A DNA stretch of 64,000 nt from Streptomyces sp. AM 2-1-1. Its GTDB lineage: Bacteria; Actinomycetota; Actinomycetes; Streptomycetales; Streptomycetaceae. Of this stretch, positions 61,097 through 64,000 are shown one piece after another. Under the pieces are notes generated by a model that saw only the letters and a program-made list of their open reading frames with translations, ran no database searches and had not been told where the DNA came from. The position numbers were made by a program, and so were the translations under genes. The DNA is taken from contig NZ_CP119147.1 of the NCBI RefSeq assembly GCF_029167645.1, positions 1,054,001-1,118,000 on the forward strand. The letters are read 5' to 3'. Position 1 is the stretch's first letter. Each line of letters opens with the position of its first letter.

Positions 61097-62482
61097 CTAC
61101 GACCGCGCGGCGCGCGCGAGGCGTCTGGCCTCCTCGCGGGTGGCGACGGCGATGGCGTCCTCGTCCACGGTCGTCAGGCGGCCGTTCTCCACGACCGGCT
61201 TGCCGTCGACCAGCGACAGGGTGACGGGCGCCGCCGCACCGAGGACGAGCGCGGCGACCGGGTCGGCGATGGAGGCGTGGGCGAGGGTGTCCATCCGCCA
61301 GAGCACCAGGTCGGCGAGTTTCCCCGCTTCGAGGGAGCCGATCTGGTCACCGCGGCCCAGCACCCGGGCGCCGCCGTGCGTCCCGAGCCGCAGCGCCTGA
61401 CGTGCCGTCAACGCCCGTTGCCGGTGCGGTCCCAGCCGGTTGACGAGGAGGGCGTTGCGCAGTTCGGTGTGGAGTTCGCCGGACTCGTTCGAGGCGGTGC
61501 CGTCCACGCCGAGCCCGACCGGCACGCCGGCCGCGAGCATGTCGGGAACCCGGGCGATCCCGGCTGCCAGCCGGGCGTTGGAGGAGGGGCAGTGCGCCAC
61601 GCCCGTACCGGTACGTGCGAACGCGGCGATGTCCGCGTCGTTCATGTGGACGCAGTGGGCCATCCACACGTCCTCGCCGAGCCAGCCGGTGGACTCGAAG
61701 TAGTCGGTCGGCCCCATCCCGAACAACTCCTTGCAGAACTGCTCCTCTTCGACGGTCTCCGAGCCGTGGGTGTGCAGACGGACCCCCTTGGAGCGGGCCA
61801 GTTCCGCACCGTGGCGCATCAGTTCGGTGGAGACGGAGAACGGGGAGCAGGGTGCGACGGCGATCTGGGTCATCGCGTCGAACGAGGCGTCGTGGTGGGC
61901 GTCCACGGTCGCGGCGGTGGCTTCGAGCGCGGCGTCGAGGGTCTCCACCGCGAAGTCCGGCGGGAGTCCGCCGTCGCTCTCGCCGCGGTCCATGGAGCCT
62001 CTGGCGAGCGTGAACCGTACGCCCGTGTCGCGGGCGGCGCCGATGATCGCCCCGGACAGGTCGCCGGAGCCCCGGGGGAAGACGTAGTGGTGGTCCATCG
62101 CCGTGGTGACACCGCCGCGCGCCATCATCGCGAGCGAGCCCTGTGCCGCCGCGCGGACCATCGGCTCGTCGATGCGGGCCCAGGTCGGGTAGAGCGCGAC
62201 GAGCCAGTCGAAGAGGTGGGCGTCGGTGGCGAGACCCCGGGTGATCCACTGGTAGAAGTGGTGGTGGGTGTTGACGAGTCCGGGGGTGACCAGGTGGCCG
62301 GTGCCGTCGATGCGGCGGACCACACCGGTGAGACCTTCGGGGGCGCGGCCCGCGCCGACGGACTCGATGCGGTTCCCAGCGACGACGACGTGGCCGTGGG
62401 AGAACTCGGTGTCGTACGCGTCGACGGTGGCGATCGCGCAGTTCTCGATGACGAGGCGCTGGAGCCCGGCCGGATCGGTCAT
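61097..62482 (-). CDS. 8-oxoguanine deaminase (amidohydrolase)
   Basis: A 461-residue amidohydrolase. TPGLVNTHHHFYQWITRG carries the HxH zinc site. HTHGSETVEEEQF, HCVHMNDADI and GVDGTASNESGE complete the metal and catalytic residues. The sequence matches the 8-oxoguanine deaminase/AtzB-like group. The product of 8-oxoguanine deamination is urate, the substrate of the adjacent uricase, so the cluster degrades oxidised guanine as well. It lies 73 bp after the uricase stop on the same strand. Confidence 0.88.
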   Translation of the reverse strand: MTDPAGLQRLVIENCAIATVDAYDTEFSHGHVVVAGNRIESVGAGRAPEGLTGVVRRIDGTGHLVTPGLVNTHHHFYQWITRGLATDAHLFDWLVALYPTWARIDEPMVRAAAQGSLAMMARGGVTTAMDHHYVFPRGSGDLSGAIIGAARDTGVRFTLARGSMDRGESDGGLPPDFAVETLDAALEATAATVDAHHDASFDAMTQIAVAPCSPFSVSTELMRHGAELARSKGVRLHTHGSETVEEEQFCKELFGMGPTDYFESTGWLGEDVWMAHCVHMNDADIAAFARTGTGVAHCPSSNARLAAGIARVPDMLAAGVPVGLGVDGTASNESGELHTELRNALLVNRLGPHRQRALTARQALRLGTHGGARVLGRGDQIGSLEAGKLADLVLWRMDTLAHASIADPVAALVLGAAAPVTLSLVDGKPVVENGRLTTVDEDAIAVATREEARRLARAARS

Positions 62483-62555
62483 CGTGTGTCCTTCCGTGAG
62501 GGCCGAAATGGGCTGGTGGGCGGTGGCGGGGGCGGGAAGGGCATGGCGGAGCGGC

Positions 62556-63524
62556 TCAGAGGCTGGTGAGGTCGGCCGGGATGGTCTGCTCGGCGCCGGC
62601 GCGCAGCACGGTGGCCTCGATCAGTCCGTAGGGCCGGTCGGCGGCGAGGTAGACCGCGCCGTCCTCCGAGACGTTCTCGAGCCCGAACGGCTCCAGGTCC
62701 ACCAGGAAGTGGTGCTTGTTCGGCAGCGAGAAGCGGATCTCGTCGATCTCGTCTCGGTTCTCGATGACCCGCGCGCCCATCTGATGGAGCGTCTGCTGGA
62801 GGGAGAGGGAGTACGTCTCGGCGAACGCCAGCAGCACGTGGGCGCGGGCCTGCTGCCAGGACTCCTCCCAGCGGGGCATCTCCTCGGTGGCGTCGGACCA
62901 GTGGTACCGCCACCGGGCGGAGACGTCGGTGGCGAGGATGCGGTCGTACGCCTCCTCGAGGGTGGTGTACCGGTCCTTGGCGAACCCCCAGAACTCGGAG
63001 TCGGTGGAGTTCAGGACGGTGAGTTCCTTGAGCCCCGAGACAACCTCCCACCGCTCGCCGTCGTAGGTGATCTGCGCGGTGCGGATCTCCTGCCCCTTGC
63101 GGACGAAGGAGTGGCGCGGGCGGTCCGGGTCCGTGGCGGCGGGGTCCTCGATGCGCTCCCAGGCGTACTCCTCGATCCGGACGCGCGCCCGGGTGATCGC
63201 CGGCTGGGAGGAGACGAAGTGGCGGGCGAGGTGGATGCCGAACTGCTCGGCGGAGTCGATGCCGTGCTCCTTGGCGAACGCGTACACCGTGTTCTTCATG
63301 GTGTCGGTCGGCAGGACGTGGGCGTTGTCGCCCGAGACGTGGACCTCCCGCAGGTCGCCGGAGAGGGAGACCGAGACGTTGAGGTCCTTGATGTGGTGGG
63401 TGCTGCCGTCCCGCACGATCTTGACGACACGGCTCTCGGCCTTGCCGTACTGGTTCTGGCCGAGGACGACGGCGCGGGAGAGGGGGGCGGTACCGCCGGA
63501 GGGTTGCTGCTCGGGAGTGTTCAC
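62556..63524 (-). CDS. pucL: Urate oxidase (factor-independent urate hydroxylase)
   Basis: A 322-residue protein. LGQNQYGKAESRVVKI, THHIKDLNVSVSLSGD, VLPTDTMKNTVYAFAKEHG and HSFVRKGQEIRTA are the classic uricase signatures (the TDxMKNT motif has the catalytic Thr). FEPFGLENV-like DLEPFGLEN is near the C-terminus. It oxidises urate to 5-hydroxyisourate without a cofactor. GTG 63524 has AAAGG upstream. The HIU hydrolase gene lies upstream on the same strand, beyond a tandem repeat. Confidence 0.94.
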   Translation of the reverse strand: MNTPEQQPSGGTAPLSRAVVLGQNQYGKAESRVVKIVRDGSTHHIKDLNVSVSLSGDLREVHVSGDNAHVLPTDTMKNTVYAFAKEHGIDSAEQFGIHLARHFVSSQPAITRARVRIEEYAWERIEDPAATDPDRPRHSFVRKGQEIRTAQITYDGERWEVVSGLKELTVLNSTDSEFWGFAKDRYTTLEEAYDRILATDVSARWRYHWSDATEEMPRWEESWQQARAHVLLAFAETYSLSLQQTLHQMGARVIENRDEIDEIRFSLPNKHHFLVDLEPFGLENVSEDGAVYLAADRPYGLIEATVLRAGAEQTIPADLTSL

Positions 63525-63590
63525 GGGCTACCGAAACCTTTCTGCGGGAAGCGGGAGGCGGCGCCGTCAGGGTGCGGGCCCGGGGCGTAC

Positions 63591-63692
63591 GGATACGGCG
63601 GTCGGGGCGTGGTGCCGACGGATACGGCGGTCGGGGCGTGGTGCCGACGGATACGGCGGTCGGGGCGTGGTGCCGACGGATACGGCGGTCGG
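63591..63692. repeat. 29-bp tandem repeat, about 3.5 copies
   Basis: Three identical 29-bp units start at 63591, 63620 and 63649. A fourth is truncated after 15 bases at 63678. Each unit begins GGATACGGCGGTCGGG and ends GTGCCGAC. It lies in the gap between the HIU hydrolase and uricase genes. It is uninterrupted, so it is not a CRISPR array. Confidence 0.9.
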
Positions 63693-63788
63693 GCGGGTGC
63701 TTCCGGCTTCGGCGGACCGCCCCGGCGATACGGGGGGCGGAGCGACCCCCTCGCGGTGGCTGAAGGAGTGGGCCGGACGCGGTGGCCC

Positions 63789-64000
63789 TCAGCTCCCCCG
63801 GTAGACGGAGTAGCCGAACGGGCTGAGCAGCAGGGGCACGTGGTGGTGCTCGCCGGGACGGACGGTGAAGACGATCGCCACCTCCGGAAAGAACGCTCCG
63901 CCTTCCATGGGCCCGGCGGCGGAACTTCCCTTCTCCTGTGCGGAGTAGGCGCCGGTGTCGAACTCCAGGCGCACCTGTGCGGCGTCCTCGGGAAGGGCGG
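63789..64000 (-). CDS. uraH: 5-hydroxyisourate hydrolase, 5' end outside window
   Basis: The C-terminal 70 residues are visible. The frame stays open to base 64000 upstream of the internal GTG. FFPEVAIVF and HHHVPLLLSPFGYSVYRGS are the family C-terminus; the terminal YRGS tetrapeptide is diagnostic for HIU hydrolases as opposed to transthyretin. The enzyme hydrolyses 5-hydroxyisourate to OHCU, the step after uricase. The next enzyme (OHCU decarboxylase) probably lies just outside the window. Confidence 0.93.
   Translation of the reverse strand, partial: ALPEDAAQVRLEFDTGAYSAQEKGSSAAGPMEGGAFFPEVAIVFTVRPGEHHHVPLLLSPFGYSVYRGS

Noticed and set aside
63591-63692. CRISPR array
   Set aside because: Units are contiguous with no spacers and no cas genes are nearby.

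Overview
The window is 64 kb of very GC-rich DNA with GC-biased third codon positions, many GTG starts and purine-rich Shine-Dalgarno sites. It encodes AA10 and GH46 polysaccharide enzymes, XRE/DUF397 and STAS/SpoIIE regulatory modules, and CebR-, Zur- and ArgR-like sites. This points to a Streptomyces chromosome, probably an arm-side region mixing conserved catabolic genes with accessory genes. No rRNA, tRNA, CRISPR array, transposase or integrase was recognised.

0-6.4 kb, minus strand: a partner-switching signalling group. It holds a PAS/GAF protein cut by the window edge, two STAS antagonists, and a 1389-residue protein fusing PAS, GAF, histidine kinase, receiver, PP2C phosphatase and RsbW-like ATPase. 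6.7-8.6 kb: a secreted AA10 LPMO with a perfect CebR-type operator, and a secreted RTX-like repeat protein. 8.7-13.2 kb, minus strand: a translationally coupled operon (ATP-grasp ligase, DUF364 protein, CysK/SbnA-like PLP enzyme, enolase-superfamily epimerase, broken MFS exporter). Its promoter carries a Zur/Fur-type operator, so it is a candidate small-metallophore locus and the most unusual system here.

13.7-23.6 kb: a Ser/Thr kinase, a GT-C-like membrane protein, a cytochrome-b/sulfite-oxidase-type molybdoenzyme, a GT2/DUF2064/methyltransferase operon, an OmpR-type two-component pair and an NAD-dependent epimerase. 23.8-29.1 kb: a polymorphic-toxin locus with a SUKH-deaminase fusion, a P-loop/WD40 protein, a large toxin ending in a related deaminase domain, and a SUKH immunity protein. 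29.2-35.4 kb: a sugar ABC importer operon with a ROK kinase, divergent from a Gfo/Idh/MocA dehydrogenase. 35.4-40.4 kb: P450, EamA exporter, aldo/keto reductase, DUF2804 and an ABM-like protein.

40.6-47.3 kb and 61.1-64 kb: purine salvage and catabolism. Uricase, HIU hydrolase and 8-oxoguanine deaminase feed allantoin to allantoinase and allantoicase. Glyoxylate is then used by malate synthase. An AllR-type IclR regulator is divergent from allantoinase, and a MobA-like transferase may serve a molybdenum hydroxylase. The block between (47.3-61.1 kb) holds an XRE/DUF397/ATPase module, an FG-GAP secreted protein, a YfcC-type permease behind an internally deleted M20 peptidase, secreted or lipoprotein genes, a leaderless-looking argG, a hydrolase lacking its catalytic serine, and two GH46 chitosanase paralogues flanking a barstar and a MerR regulator.
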